Below are positions 16,483 to 26,193 of a stretch of DNA of 64,000 bases, piece after piece; the stretch's first letter is position 1, and every line of letters begins with the position of its first letter. Under the pieces are notes generated by a model. It was not told the DNA's origin, did no database searches, and saw nothing but the letters and a program-made list of their open reading frames with translations. Both the position numbers and the translations under genes were made by a program. Source of the stretch: Sporosarcina koreensis (GTDB lineage: Bacteria > Bacillota > Bacilli > Bacillales_A > Planococcaceae); the NCBI RefSeq assembly GCF_001531445.1, contig NZ_LQYA01000001.1, positions 1 to 64,000 of the forward strand. The letters are read 5' to 3'.

Positions 16483-18147
16483 ATGAAAAAGGACATTTTG
16501 CAAGCTCTACAAACAGTCAGCCCAATCCAATTGGAAGAGCATATGTTGGAACGGCCGGCAAATTCAAAGTTAGGCGATTTTGCTTTGCCTTGTTTTCCGT
16601 TCGCAAAAGTTTTACGAAAATCGCCCGTCACTATCGCGGAAGAAATCGCGGGGTCATTAACACATCCTTCCATCCGTAAAGCGAAAGCCGTCAATGGGTA
16701 TGTGAATATTTTCCTAAATCGCGGTGAAATTACCGACAATCTCTTGCATAAAATTTTGAATCAATCCGCCGCTTACGGTTCGTCAAATGAAGGCAATAGC
16801 GGTGTCGTGACGATTGATTTATCATCTCCAAACATTGCAAAGCCGTTTTCCATGGGCCATCTTCGCTCAACGGTCATCGGGAATTCCATCTCTTTATTGC
16901 TTGAAAAAAATGGCTACCAGCCCGTGAAAATCAATTACATCGGTGATTGGGGCACACAATTCGGGAAGTTGCTTACCGCGTACCGGAAATGGGGCATCGA
17001 GAAGGATGTCCGTCAAGCACCAATTGAAACTTTGCTGAAACTTTACATCCGTTTCCACGAAGAAGCGGAGGTCGATCCTTCTTTAAACGATGAAGGTCGC
17101 GCTGCATTCAAGGCCCTTGAAGACGGAGATGTCGATGCACTTGCCCTTTGGGAATGGTTCAAAACCGAGTCGTTGAAGGAGTTCCAACGGATTTATGATC
17201 TACTCGGGGTTACCTTCGACTCGTATAACGGCGAAGCCTATTACAACGACAAAATGGAACCTGTCGTCCAGGAACTCGAAGACAAAGGCCTATTGGTCGA
17301 ATCGGAGGGCGCCATGGTTGTAGAGTTGGAAGAAAGCATACCTCCATGTCTTATCAAGAAATCAGATGGCGCGACATTGTACGCAACACGCGATTTGGCA
17401 GCTGCCCTCGACCGGAAACGAACATACGATTTCGTCAAATCCATTTATGTCGTCGGAAATGAACAAAGCCTCCACTTTACGCAAGTGAAGCAAGTGCTTG
17501 GCAAAATGGGGCATGACTGGGCAAATGACATCGTACATGTGCCATTCGGGCTCATCTTGCAAGGCGGCAAGAAGATGTCGACGCGGAAAGGCAAGATTGT
17601 CTTGCTTGAGGAAGTATTGAAAGATGCAATTGAACTTGCACAAAAAAACATCAAGGAGAAGAACCCGACACTTGCCAATCAATCCGAAGTCGCTGAAGCC
17701 GTCGGTGTCGGCGCCATCCTCTTCAGTGACTTGAAGCAGCACCGGAAGCATGATATCGAATTCAACTTAGAGACAATGCTGCAAGTCGAAGGCGAAACCG
17801 GTCCGTATGTGCAATACGCCAATGCGCGGGCACACTCGATTTTGCGCAAAGCGCAGGTCTCCAAAACGTTCGCGATTAACGAAGTGAACGATTACGAATG
17901 GGAAACGGTCAAGCTGCTCGAACAATTTCCGCAGACTGTCAAACGGGCTGCCGACGAATTGGACCCTTCCCTTATTGCGAAGTATGCGGTCGACCTCTCC
18001 CAAGCGTTCAACTCGTTTTACGGGAATGTGCAAGTGTTGACCGATCATGCTAGCTTACCTTATCGCTCGGCACTCATCGAAAGCGTTACAATCGTCTTGA
18101 CGGAATCGATGAGACTGTTGGGTATGAAAGCTCCACAAGAAATGTGA
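16483..18147 (+). CDS. argS: Arginyl-tRNA synthetase
   Basis: A 554-residue class I synthetase that charges tRNA-Arg. The HIGH-type motif occurs in SPNIAKPFSMGHLRSTVIG (about residue 125), the KMSKS-like loop in GGKKMSTRKGK, and the C-terminal anticodon-binding DALR domain includes QYANARAHSIL and ends RLLGMKAPQEM. N-terminal residues 1-90 form the Arg-tRNA-synthetase additional domain that contacts the tRNA D loop. The length matches B. subtilis ArgS. The start is ATG 16483, nine bases after AAGGGG; a GTG two codons upstream is less well spaced. Expression is controlled by the T-box at 16221-16456. This may be one of two argS genes in the genome, which would need checking. Confidence 0.97.
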   Translation: MKKDILQALQTVSPIQLEEHMLERPANSKLGDFALPCFPFAKVLRKSPVTIAEEIAGSLTHPSIRKAKAVNGYVNIFLNRGEITDNLLHKILNQSAAYGSSNEGNSGVVTIDLSSPNIAKPFSMGHLRSTVIGNSISLLLEKNGYQPVKINYIGDWGTQFGKLLTAYRKWGIEKDVRQAPIETLLKLYIRFHEEAEVDPSLNDEGRAAFKALEDGDVDALALWEWFKTESLKEFQRIYDLLGVTFDSYNGEAYYNDKMEPVVQELEDKGLLVESEGAMVVELEESIPPCLIKKSDGATLYATRDLAAALDRKRTYDFVKSIYVVGNEQSLHFTQVKQVLGKMGHDWANDIVHVPFGLILQGGKKMSTRKGKIVLLEEVLKDAIELAQKNIKEKNPTLANQSEVAEAVGVGAILFSDLKQHRKHDIEFNLETMLQVEGETGPYVQYANARAHSILRKAQVSKTFAINEVNDYEWETVKLLEQFPQTVKRAADELDPSLIAKYAVDLSQAFNSFYGNVQVLTDHASLPYRSALIESVTIVLTESMRLLGMKAPQEM

Positions 18148-18193
18148 AATTGGAGGGCGGCAGCGAAAAATCGGCTCCTAAAAAAACAAACGT

Positions 18194-18235
18194 AAAAAAG
18201 CAATCGTCCACCAAAATGGCGGGACGATTGCTTCA
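18194..18235. terminator. Terminator between argS and chemoreceptor
   Basis: AGCAATCGTCC pairs with GGACGATTGCT. On the minus strand it is followed by TTTTTT, making a strong terminator for the chemoreceptor gene; the plus-strand tail TTCACTTTA is weaker but could serve argS. Confidence 0.8.
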
Positions 18236-18237
18236 CT

Positions 18238-20343
18238 TTACAGTAATTTAAATCTCTCAACGATCAATTGCAATTCATTTGCGATATTTTTCATTCGTGT
18301 CGTCGAATCGGCCACCCGTTCCAATTCGCTTTGCTGGGTAATAGACGAAGCGCTCACTTGTTCAGCAGATGCGGCTGTCTCCTCTGAAACGGCCGACACA
18401 CTTTGAATGGATGTCATCACTTGATCTTTGTGTTCCAGCATTTCGGATAATTCAGCCGTCAACTCTTTGATTGACTCGCTCATCCGCTCTGTCAGTTCCG
18501 CGTTTTCCATAAAGGAAGACTCGGTGCCTGTGACAGATTTGTTTTGTCCATCCATCAATTGAAGATTGGATTCAATCACTGCGGACGTCTGTTTGGATTC
18601 CGTGATGATCTCTTGGACAGTCTGTTGAATCACTTCCGTTTCAACTCTTGACTGTTCCGCAAGCTTCCGCACTTCCTCCGCGACAACGGCAAACCCTTTG
18701 CCATGTTCACCGGCACGTGCCGCTTCAATGCTCGCATTCAAAGCAAGAAGATTCGTCTGTCCAGTAATGCTTTGAATGGATGCGATTACTTGATCGATTG
18801 CTGCAATTTTCGTCGAGAGCGCATCCATTTGCTGTTGGACTCTCGTATTCATCTCATTTGCTGTTTCATTATGTTCCCGCAAGCTTTGAACTTCCATTAT
18901 TCCTTTTTCCGTAGAGGCAACTGTTTGTTTAGATAACGCGTCCATGCTATTAGCCAGATTGGAAAGCGTAGTAATTTGCTCCGCTAATTCAGTCATCCGG
19001 CTACTCGTTTCTTCCGTGTCTTCCGATTGAGTGGAAGCTCCCTGCGCGATTTCATTTGTCGCCAATGCCACTTCCTCGCTGGATGCCACAATTTCTTCAA
19101 AGGCGTGGTGGACATGCGCAGTAGACTCACTTAATTCATTTGTAGAAGAGCGCACTGCACTCATCGCTTCGTTCGTTTGGCGCAGCATATGATTATAAGC
19201 GTTCGTGACGGCGCCGATTTCATCGTTGCGGATATATTTCTCGTCAACGTATTGCGTTATGTCGCCAGTCGCTGCTGTTTCAATGGAACGCTGTAAATAA
19301 GAAAGTGGTTTCAGCTGTTTGAAGATAAATCCTGATGTCGCCCCTGCCATGAGCACAACAATTATAATCGCTGAAATCACTGTTACCAATAAAATCTTAT
19401 TGAAAGTGGCAAGAATTGTAGACCGTGGCAATACGGTTTGCACAGTCCATACATCATCTATATTATCCAGCATGATTGGCGCGAAAGTATTGAAGGTCTT
19501 CTCATTCAAAGTTTGGGAGTCCTCGTAAAATGTGCCGACCTCTCCACGATGCAATTGCACTTTCATACTTTCCCAATCCATCGAATCTCTCATATCTATC
19601 CCGATCATTTCCTGTTTCAAACTATTCGCCGTCAAAATTCCGGCCTCCGTTATAATCGAGGAATATCCGCCTTCCGGTTGAATGGATGTCACCAAATCAT
19701 TGAGGAAGTCGATAGATAGATCTGCTGCTAACACACCAAAAATCTCGCCCGACTCAGTCATGAGCGGAACAGCCATCGTTGTCATTAATATTGAATTTCC
19801 GCCACCTGCATCATATACGTGAGGTTCAGTCAGATGAGCCCGCTTTTCGCTTTTCGGAATCGCATACCAATCCCCATCTCCCTGGACATCGTAACCCACA
19901 AGCCCTCTTAGATCGATACTGTCGCCTTCTTTGTAAAAATAAGGGATAAATCGATTGGATGAATCCACTAACTCTTTATTCGCCTGCTCATCCAGTGGAA
20001 TAAAACCATCCTCGAAGATGGCGGCCATACCTATTGCATCGGGGTTCTTTTTTAGAATATTAGTAACGACACTGATAATCTCATCAGTTGTTAGCTTCCC
20101 CTGCGCCTGAAGTGTTTCGAACATATATTTCGTAGTATGCAGCATTTCGTTCGTTTTCCCGAATCGATTACTTATTTTCACGGCATTCAACTGTGTATCT
20201 TCTATCGCATACTTTTCAGCATCCGACACGGTTTGTCCATATAAAATCGTACTTGTCGTTGCCGTATAGGCAATGAACAGCAATAAAAACAGCCCGATAA
20301 TCAACGCAGACAGCTTCCAAGTGATACTCCTATGTTTCTTCAC
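18238..20343 (-). CDS. Methyl-accepting chemotaxis protein
   Basis: A chemoreceptor of about 701 residues. A membrane helix near residues 10-33 is followed by a periplasmic dCache-like sensor (about 35-300, with [22 protein letters not shown] and [11 protein letters not shown]), a second helix (about 305-330), a HAMP domain and a long coiled-coil signalling domain. The conserved hairpin tip reads [14 protein letters not shown] in the Bacillus-type signalling domain. dCache receptors usually bind amino acids or other small metabolites; the ligand here is unknown. The frame opens with TTG-TTG-GTG; AGGAGG is eight bases before the GTG at 20343, so that codon is preferred. It is a single-gene unit ended by a strong terminator. 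Confidence 0.93.
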   Translation of the reverse strand: MKKHRSITWKLSALIIGLFLLLFIAYTATTSTILYGQTVSDAEKYAIEDTQLNAVKISNRFGKTNEMLHTTKYMFETLQAQGKLTTDEIISVVTNILKKNPDAIGMAAIFEDGFIPLDEQANKELVDSSNRFIPYFYKEGDSIDLRGLVGYDVQGDGDWYAIPKSEKRAHLTEPHVYDAGGGNSILMTTMAVPLMTESGEIFGVLAADLSIDFLNDLVTSIQPEGGYSSIITEAGILTANSLKQEMIGIDMRDSMDWESMKVQLHRGEVGTFYEDSQTLNEKTFNTFAPIMLDNIDDVWTVQTVLPRSTILATFNKILLVTVISAIIIVVLMAGATSGFIFKQLKPLSYLQRSIETAATGDITQYVDEKYIRNDEIGAVTNAYNHMLRQTNEAMSAVRSSTNELSESTAHVHHAFEEIVASSEEVALATNEIAQGASTQSEDTEETSSRMTELAEQITTLSNLANSMDALSKQTVASTEKGIMEVQSLREHNETANEMNTRVQQQMDALSTKIAAIDQVIASIQSITGQTNLLALNASIEAARAGEHGKGFAVVAEEVRKLAEQSRVETEVIQQTVQEIITESKQTSAVIESNLQLMDGQNKSVTGTESSFMENAELTERMSESIKELTAELSEMLEHKDQVMTSIQSVSAVSEETAASAEQVSASSITQQSELERVADSTTRMKNIANELQLIVERFKLL

Positions 20344-20497
20344 CAACAATACCTCCTGCAGTACTATAATGATAGAATTATAGCAAACTTACCTATAATT
20401 AAATATACCTACTTAATACTAAACTAAAGTTTCATATTTCAAAAAACGAACATAAAAACGACGGCTTGCCAACACGGACAATGCCATCGCCTTTACA

Positions 20498-21886
20498 TTA
20501 TTTTTCATCCTTCCAACAGTCAGCACCCTTCAATCCTGGTTCTGCTTTGTAAACCGGATTCTTCCCTTCCTTCCGCTGTCTCGTAAAATCATCCAGCACA
20601 CGGAAAGCGATGTTCCCAAGAAGAAGGATGACGAGGAGGTTAATGATTGCCATAAGACCCATGAACAGGTCCGCCATACTCCAAACAACCTCGACTTTCG
20701 CGAGAGCACCGAACATGACCATGCCCAAAACTACAATTCGGTAAAGTGTCATCCACGTCTTATGCGCGTTGATGAATTCGATATTCGTTTCTCCGTAATA
20801 GTAATTCCCGACAATCGAGCTGAAGGCGAAGAACATGATTGCCACCGCCACGAAGTAAGGCGCCCAAGAACCAACATGAACGGCCATCGAAGCTTGCGTT
20901 AGCAATATGCCGCTCTCTTCCCCTTTGTCGTATAGACCTGCAAGAATGATAATGAAAGCGGTCGCCGAACAAATGATAATCGTATCGAAAAATACGCCAA
21001 GACTTTGGACAAGCCCTTGCTTCGCAGGATGCGAGACATTCGCCGTCGCCGCCGCGTTCGGCACACTTCCCATCCCTGCCTCATTCGAGAATAAGCCACG
21101 CCGGATCCCTTGCATCATAGCAGCTCCGACTCCGCCGCCGGCCATTTCTTTAATGCCGAAAGCATGCTCGAAAATCAATGCAATCATCGCAGGAACTTCC
21201 GAAATATTAATGAAAACGACAAACAATGCAATTAGAATATAAAAGGTTGCCATGATCGGAACAATCGCCTGCGTCACTTTTACAATCCGTTGCACTCCGC
21301 CGAAGATGATAATCGCCGTCAAAATGACAAGCAGCAAGCCGACAGCCCAATACGGAATATTGAACACGTCATTGAACGATTGACTGATCGTGTTCGATTG
21401 CACCGAGTTGAAAATGAAACCAAAACACATCGTTAGGAGAATCGCGAAAACGATACCTAGCTTCCGAAGGCCTAGCGCCTTCTCCATGTAATACGCCGGC
21501 CCTCCGCGGAATGCATCCCCGTCGCGCACTTTATACACTTGCGCAAGCGTGCTTTCCACGAACGCCGTCGCCATCCCGATGACGGCAATCACCCACATCC
21601 AGAAAACGGCACCCGGTCCGCCGATTCCGATCGCCAATGCAACACCAGTTACGTTCCCAGTTCCAACCCTGGAAGCCGCACTGATCGTAAACGCCTGGAA
21701 CGCCGAAATGCCATGGTCGCTTCCCTTCTTCTCAACGATGAGACGGAACATCTCCCCGAAAAGACGGATTTGGACAAATTTCGTGCGAAAGGTAAAATAA
21801 AGGCCAATAACAAGCAAAAGACCAATTAATATGTACGTCCAAATAAAATCATTCGCCGGTCCGACGAGCCATTCCAATGCGGCCAA
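20498..21886 (-). CDS. Alanine/glycine:cation symporter (AGCS family)
   Basis: A 462-residue sodium-coupled amino-acid importer with about 11 membrane helices. The family signatures are clear: FTISAASRVGTGNVTGVALAIG is reduced here to SRVGTGNVTGVA, followed by GPGAVFWMW, FRGGPAYYME and RRGLFSNEAGMGS. Homologues such as AlsT and GlyP take up alanine, glycine or glutamine. The frame is open from a GTG at 21895, but AAGGAG places the start at TTG 21886, eight bases downstream. The gene is monocistronic. Its roughly 160-base leader contains two consecutive hairpins, the second with a U tract, and a promoter further upstream, so attenuation by an amino acid signal is plausible. Confidence 0.93.
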   Translation of the reverse strand: MAALEWLVGPANDFIWTYILIGLLLVIGLYFTFRTKFVQIRLFGEMFRLIVEKKGSDHGISAFQAFTISAASRVGTGNVTGVALAIGIGGPGAVFWMWVIAVIGMATAFVESTLAQVYKVRDGDAFRGGPAYYMEKALGLRKLGIVFAILLTMCFGFIFNSVQSNTISQSFNDVFNIPYWAVGLLLVILTAIIIFGGVQRIVKVTQAIVPIMATFYILIALFVVFINISEVPAMIALIFEHAFGIKEMAGGGVGAAMMQGIRRGLFSNEAGMGSVPNAAATANVSHPAKQGLVQSLGVFFDTIIICSATAFIIILAGLYDKGEESGILLTQASMAVHVGSWAPYFVAVAIMFFAFSSIVGNYYYGETNIEFINAHKTWMTLYRIVVLGMVMFGALAKVEVVWSMADLFMGLMAIINLLVILLLGNIAFRVLDDFTRQRKEGKNPVYKAEPGLKGADCWKDEK

Positions 21887-21964
21887 CCCTACCACTCCTT
21901 CTCAATCATAGTAACTTACTTACTATCCATACCCTGCCACGCAAAAAACTCACATTTCAAATAG

Positions 21965-22034
21965 AAAAAACCGCTGAGCCAACATGGACTCAAACGGTCT
22001 AGAAGCTGGCGACCAATTTTAGTGCCGCCGCTTC
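21965..22034 (-). promoter_or_regulatory. Structured leader with terminator upstream of the AGCS gene
   Basis: Minus-strand reading: hairpin 1 (22034-22002) pairs GAAGC-GGCG with CGCC-GCTTC around an A/U-rich loop; hairpin 2 (21997-21971) pairs CCG-TTGAGTCC with GGCTCAGCGG and is followed by six U residues (21970-21965), 78 bases before the TTG start. The arrangement is that of a riboswitch or attenuator. It does not match the glycine, lysine, T-box or guanidine motifs that I know. It could alternatively be the terminator of the upstream bceAB operon. Confidence 0.5.
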
Positions 22035-22056
22035 AGGAGTTTTTTTCGATTTGACT

Positions 22057-22084
22057 ATTCTATCATCAACACGCCATTTTGCAA
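22057..22084 (-). promoter_or_regulatory. Candidate promoter for the AGCS leader
   Basis: On the minus strand TTGCAA (22084-22079) and TAGAAT (22062-22057) are separated by 16 bp. The predicted start would place both leader hairpins inside the transcript, supporting a regulatory role for them. Confidence 0.4.
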
Positions 22085-22127
22085 CCCATTTTTTTAAAAA
22101 ACCGCCGAAACTCGTCGGAGAATGTTG

Positions 22128-22340
22128 GTTATCACCGATTCGGATGAGTTTACCACCGCTGCTCGGGACATTACCACCGATTCGGACCGGGTGACTGTCG
22201 TTTGTCTATAATTTGTTCCATTGCCCTACGGTTTCCCTTAAATTACATTACGTAAGGTGGTTATCACCGCTTGTTGGCTGGTTATCACCGTTCAAGGGTT
22301 CTTTATCACCGCTTGGACAAGCGTTATCACCGTTCGATCA
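22128..22340 (+). repeat. 21-bp phased repeat array B (two tracts, 7 units)
   Basis: Three units of the TTAYCACCGMTT type have CACC cores at 22133, 22154 and 22175; after a gap four more TTATCACCGYT units have cores at 22265, 22286, 22307 and 22328. Spacing inside each tract is exactly 21 bp. Orientation is the same as in array A. The array lies between the AGCS symporter gene and the end of the bceB-like gene. It mixes the ACCACCG and ATCACCG versions of the motif. No gene is visible in this stretch. Confidence 0.88.
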
Positions 22341-22361
22341 GAATTTCCCACAAAAATGCCA

Positions 22362-24296
22362 TTATAGCGCAGCCTTCACCGTTTTACGATAATACCCGAC
22401 CGTCAGGAATGCGAACACAAGATAAATGAGCGCGTAGATGCCCATAGCGATGGATGCAGGCAACGTAATATCAGACATGAACAAGAATGAGGCTGCTTTT
22501 ATCGCAAAAATCGAGTGCAGCAAACCAATCAACAACGGTAAGCCGAAGACGAACACTTGCTTACGAACGATCCCTCGCATAATATCTTGCACGGTAAAGC
22601 CCAATTGGCGCAATGTTGCGTAGGTGCTTCTCTCCTGCTCTGCCTCCGTCATTTGCTTGAAGTATAGAATGCTGCCCGTTGAAATGAGGAATACAAGTCC
22701 AAGGAAGCCAGAGATGAAGATTAACAAACCGCTATCCTCCATCGCTGAGACATATTGAGAATAGTAAGCATATCCAAATTTATTATTTTCCTTATTGATG
22801 CGCTTAAAGATGGCGGTTGCCTCGGCTAGCTGATCTCGATCTTGTACATTTATTGCATAGGCATTTGCAATGCGCGAACTGCTTTCATCATTAAGAAATT
22901 GCGCTTTTAATTCTTTATAAAACTCACCATTTACAACGATTTGTGTACCTAAAAGTGGATTCAACACATTCCCTTCGCCCACCTTCGTAATCCGCATGTT
23001 CAACTCGGTATTAGCATCTGACATCTTTACGTTGAAAGGGACTGCCACTGTTTTCATCTGCCAATAGAGTGTCGCGTCATAATAGTAAGCCGTACCGGAA
23101 TCCGGAACTTCGAAGTCCATTCCCGCCCGCTGCAATTGTTCTCCATTCACGATATTTGCCGGAAACGTTTCAGGAATTAATTTTGTCAAAGTTCCCTCTT
23201 CAAAAAAGCGTCCGTCCAATCGCAGAACTTCTATCGGCGTGTACGTATAAGAAATGTTTTGATTATCCAGTTCGCCGACGAATCTCTCGAGCGTCGCCTC
23301 CCCATCTTCATTCCGAAAATCATGTAACATGAAGTCGAACGGTAAAATAAGCCGTGTTTCCTTATCCGTCGAATAGTAAAGGGAATACATACCCGCCAAC
23401 ATCGTCAATGTCATCGCGGATAATACGGTAATGATCGTCAATGAGTTCGCATTGCCTTTCATCCGATGCATAAGCGGCGCCAGCGACAAACTGTTGTATA
23501 GCCCAAGATGGCCTTGCTTCCTTTTGCGGATTTGATAAAGCAGCCAGCTGATTGCCACCCGGAACAATAAATAGGTGCCCAGAATTGTCGTAGCCAAAAC
23601 GACAATCATATTAATGAAAAGCAAAGCATTCATCATATGACCGGACAGCCAGTATCCGAAGGCGATGAGTGCTATCCCTAAAATTGAAAGAAAGGCTGAT
23701 CTGAATGCTTTCGGCTTTTTCGGATGCTCACCCTTCTTATCAGCATTGAATAACCCAAGCAAAGTGTTACGGTAAACTGCCACGATCATTTGAATCGATG
23801 TGAGAATAATGATTCCAAGGAAAACAATCACTGTCTGGATGACTGCAACCGTCGAAAACTCCACTTCGATAAATCCATCAAATCCGACAAGCTTCATTAA
23901 CAACAATAAAAATACACGTGACACAAGAATTCCTATGCCAATCCCAATGGCTAATGCTCCAGCGCTCAGCAAAGAGTTTTCGATAATCAACAGACGTGAT
24001 ACAGAGCCTTTCGTCAATCCAATTAATTGATACAGTCCAATTTCACGGCTTCTTCTTTTTAGGAAAATCGCGTTCGCATAGACAATAAATATTCCTGCAA
24101 TGAATAGCAACAGTATTCCCGCTGCTTTGAATCCCGCACCCATGCTGCCGCCAGATCTCTCAACAACTGACGGATCATGCTGCAATGTCGCAAAGACGAA
24201 GTACAGGACGACACTTAAAATGAGCGCGAAAAAGTATAAGTAGTAATGCTTAATGTTTTTCCGCATGCTGCGGATGACGAGGTCAAAGAGCGTCAA
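22362..24296 (-). CDS. bceB: BceB-type FtsX-like permease
   Basis: A 644-residue permease of the peptide-antibiotic detoxification (Pep7E/BceAB) family. The architecture is typical: about ten helices, with the N-terminal [16 protein letters not shown] helix, two FtsX-like segments, and a large extracellular domain of about 200 residues (about 330-520) between helices 7 and 8, which senses target-bound peptides. The C-terminal [18 protein letters not shown] matches the coupling helix of the family. The frame overlaps the ATPase gene; TTG 24296, six bases after GGGGGTG, gives the family-like N terminus [14 protein letters not shown]. It works with bceA and signals to the BceS-like kinase. Likely inducers are bacitracin-like or lantibiotic peptides; the specific one is unknown. 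Confidence 0.9.
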   Translation of the reverse strand: MTLFDLVIRSMRKNIKHYYLYFFALILSVVLYFVFATLQHDPSVVERSGGSMGAGFKAAGILLLFIAGIFIVYANAIFLKRRSREIGLYQLIGLTKGSVSRLLIIENSLLSAGALAIGIGIGILVSRVFLLLLMKLVGFDGFIEVEFSTVAVIQTVIVFLGIIILTSIQMIVAVYRNTLLGLFNADKKGEHPKKPKAFRSAFLSILGIALIAFGYWLSGHMMNALLFINMIVVLATTILGTYLLFRVAISWLLYQIRKRKQGHLGLYNSLSLAPLMHRMKGNANSLTIITVLSAMTLTMLAGMYSLYYSTDKETRLILPFDFMLHDFRNEDGEATLERFVGELDNQNISYTYTPIEVLRLDGRFFEEGTLTKLIPETFPANIVNGEQLQRAGMDFEVPDSGTAYYYDATLYWQMKTVAVPFNVKMSDANTELNMRITKVGEGNVLNPLLGTQIVVNGEFYKELKAQFLNDESSSRIANAYAINVQDRDQLAEATAIFKRINKENNKFGYAYYSQYVSAMEDSGLLIFISGFLGLVFLISTGSILYFKQMTEAEQERSTYATLRQLGFTVQDIMRGIVRKQVFVFGLPLLIGLLHSIFAIKAASFLFMSDITLPASIAMGIYALIYLVFAFLTVGYYRKTVKAAL

Positions 24297-25062
24297 CGCT
24301 GTCACCCCCGAGGACACCTTGCACCTTCAGGATTTCCTGGAAGAAGGCCTGTCTCGTTTTATCGCCGCGGTACAGCTCCGAGTAAATATTACCGTCTTTC
24401 AGGAATACAACTCGGCTGCAGTAGCTCGATGCGACGGGGTCATGCGTCACCATCATGATCGTAACGCCGCGTTCTTTATTGACATCTTCCAAAGTCCCTA
24501 ATAAGGATGACGCCGATTTCGAGTCAAGCGCGCCGGTCGGTTCATCCGCAAACACCATGGACGGCTTATTGATGAGCGCTCGTGCTGCGGAAGTCCGCTG
24601 TTTCTGCCCACCTGAAATTTCATGCGGATATTTATCCGCCAACTCTTTGATGCCCAATATATCGGCGATCGTTTTGAATTGGTCCTCTGCGACACGCTTT
24701 TTCATTTTTCCAAGAGAAACCGGCAAGAGAATATTTTCTTTCACTGTCAATGTGTCGAGAAGATTATAATCTTGGAAGATGAAGCCTAATTTGTCTCGCC
24801 TGAATGCAGATAGCTCACGGTCTTTCATCTTCGAAATATCAGCATCTCCAATGAGGATTGAGCCTTCCGTCGTGCGGTCAATCGTCGCAAGGACATTCAA
24901 CAACGTCGTTTTTCCGGCACCCGAAGCACCCATGATTCCGACGAACTCCCCTTCCATCACACGCAGGTCGATCCCCTTCAATACTTGCTGCACATTGCCC
25001 CGCGTGCCGTACGATTTCCGGATATTTTGAGCATGCAAAACTGTTTTATGTTGGTCCATCAT
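24283..25062 (-). CDS. bceA: BceA-type ABC ATPase
   Basis: A 259-residue ATPase with Walker [11 protein letters not shown] loop in [10 protein letters not shown], signature [15 protein letters not shown], Walker [13 protein letters not shown] and switch histidine in MMVTHDPV. The TSAARAL variant after the signature and the [12 protein letters not shown] terminus are typical of BceA/VraF-type ATPases that power target protection against cell-wall peptide antibiotics. ATG 25062 follows GGGAGG. It overlaps the permease gene. An inverted repeat, TGACATTATTGTCA, lies about 90 bp upstream and matches the BceR operator pattern, so the transporter pair has its own regulated promoter downstream of the regulatory genes. 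Confidence 0.93.
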   Translation of the reverse strand: MMDQHKTVLHAQNIRKSYGTRGNVQQVLKGIDLRVMEGEFVGIMGASGAGKTTLLNVLATIDRTTEGSILIGDADISKMKDRELSAFRRDKLGFIFQDYNLLDTLTVKENILLPVSLGKMKKRVAEDQFKTIADILGIKELADKYPHEISGGQKQRTSAARALINKPSMVFADEPTGALDSKSASSLLGTLEDVNKERGVTIMMVTHDPVASSYCSRVVFLKDGNIYSELYRGDKTRQAFFQEILKVQGVLGGDSVDAL

Positions 25063-25149
25063 TGTACCCTCCCTGTTTGCTATACCCTTATCTTACTGTG
25101 TGAACTTCTTCCGGTCGTTTGATTTAGATGACAAACAGGTCGGTTAATG

Positions 25150-25163
25150 TGACATTATTGTCA
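25150..25163. promoter_or_regulatory. BceR-type operator upstream of bceAB
   Basis: TGACATTATTGTCA is a perfect dyad of the TGACA-N4-TGTCA form (GTGACA...TGTCAC if extended by one base each side, 25149-25164). BceR-like regulators are known to bind TNACA-N4-TGTAA-like sites before their transporter genes. The dyad overlaps the end of the kinase gene and lies about 90 bp before bceA. Confidence 0.7.
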
Positions 25164-26183
25164 CGTTCGTGTGGCGTCAAACTCATTTTCCGTGGAAAAC
25201 GTCATGTTCATCGTCGTTCCTTTGTTTATTTCGGAGTGTGCAGATAGGGTAATCCCAATTTTCAAAGCAACTTGCTGGGCAAGATACAACCCGAGTCCTG
25301 TCGCCGCGTTATGCAGCCTTCCCGTGCCCCCGGTGAACCCTTTATCGAAAACACGGGGAAGATCGTGAGCCGGGATTCCCGGACCTTCGTCTTTTATGGA
25401 TAAAACCGGATGTCCTCCAGGTGTCTGGTGTACCGTCATACAGATGGTGCCCCCGTCTGGACTATATTTCACCGCATTCGTCAACAATTGGCGGATGATG
25501 AAGCGGCACCATTTGCTGTCCGTTATCACTTTCATGGCCTCGCCTTCGATTTCCACGGCGATATTTTTCTCGATGCACCATGAACGTAGCTCGCGGATTT
25601 CGGGAGTCATTAGCTGATGGGCATCGGTTTGTTCCAATACATAATCCGTTCCAAGCGACGGCAAACGTGATATATAAAGCTGCCGGTCAATCAGCAAATG
25701 GACACGCAGCCAATCGGACTCGATTTTCCGGATGGCCTCGTCTTGTCGATTCGCATCAATCATCATTTTCATCGAGGTGAGCGGCGCTTTCACCTCATGC
25801 ACCCACGCCGCCGTATAATCACTTTCCATAAGGTTTACGGCTTTCATTTCCGACAGCTTTTTCAAATGATCATTTGCCACTTGCCGCAACAGATCATTCG
25901 TCGTCTCGTCCCTCGTGAAGAGTGGCTCCGGCAACCCCTCCTGCCAATCCCTAGAAGGATCTTCAGAAATACGAAGAAGCTCTTTCGTGAATTGCACCTC
26001 TTTTTTATAACGCCAGATAAGGAATAAAATGAAAATGGCGATCAAAAGCATATTGAGGTAAAGTAAAGAGCTCAACCTCATCGACAGACCTTTATCAATC
26101 CAAATCAGGGCGTCTGTCAACACGAGTGATACAGCGAATATCAGTATCCAGCTTTTCATATCCTTTACATACGCAATGAACAT
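25161..26183 (-). CDS. bceS: BceS-type intramembrane-sensing histidine kinase
   Basis: A 340-residue kinase with two N-terminal helices (about residues 12-30 and 38-60) separated by only a short loop, the hallmark of intramembrane-sensing kinases that take their signal from a BceAB transporter. The H box is VHEVKAPLTSMKM, the N box IRQLLTNAVKYSPDG, and the G boxes DEGPGIP and ATGLGLYLAQQ. The frame extends upstream to 26264, but GGGGGG five bases before ATG 26183 and family length favour this start. Its gene lies 10 bp after the regulator stop. The BceR-like operator overlaps its 3' end. Confidence 0.93.
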   Translation of the reverse strand: MFIAYVKDMKSWILIFAVSLVLTDALIWIDKGLSMRLSSLLYLNMLLIAIFILFLIWRYKKEVQFTKELLRISEDPSRDWQEGLPEPLFTRDETTNDLLRQVANDHLKKLSEMKAVNLMESDYTAAWVHEVKAPLTSMKMMIDANRQDEAIRKIESDWLRVHLLIDRQLYISRLPSLGTDYVLEQTDAHQLMTPEIRELRSWCIEKNIAVEIEGEAMKVITDSKWCRFIIRQLLTNAVKYSPDGGTICMTVHQTPGGHPVLSIKDEGPGIPAHDLPRVFDKGFTGGTGRLHNAATGLGLYLAQQVALKIGITLSAHSEINKGTTMNMTFSTENEFDATRT

Positions 26184-26193
26184 CGAATCCCCC

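Noticed and set aside
22002-22046. Plus-strand terminator at the AGCS leader
   Set aside because: The stem has a T run on the plus strand as well, but no plus-strand gene ends nearby; the minus-strand leader reading is more consistent with the promoter position.
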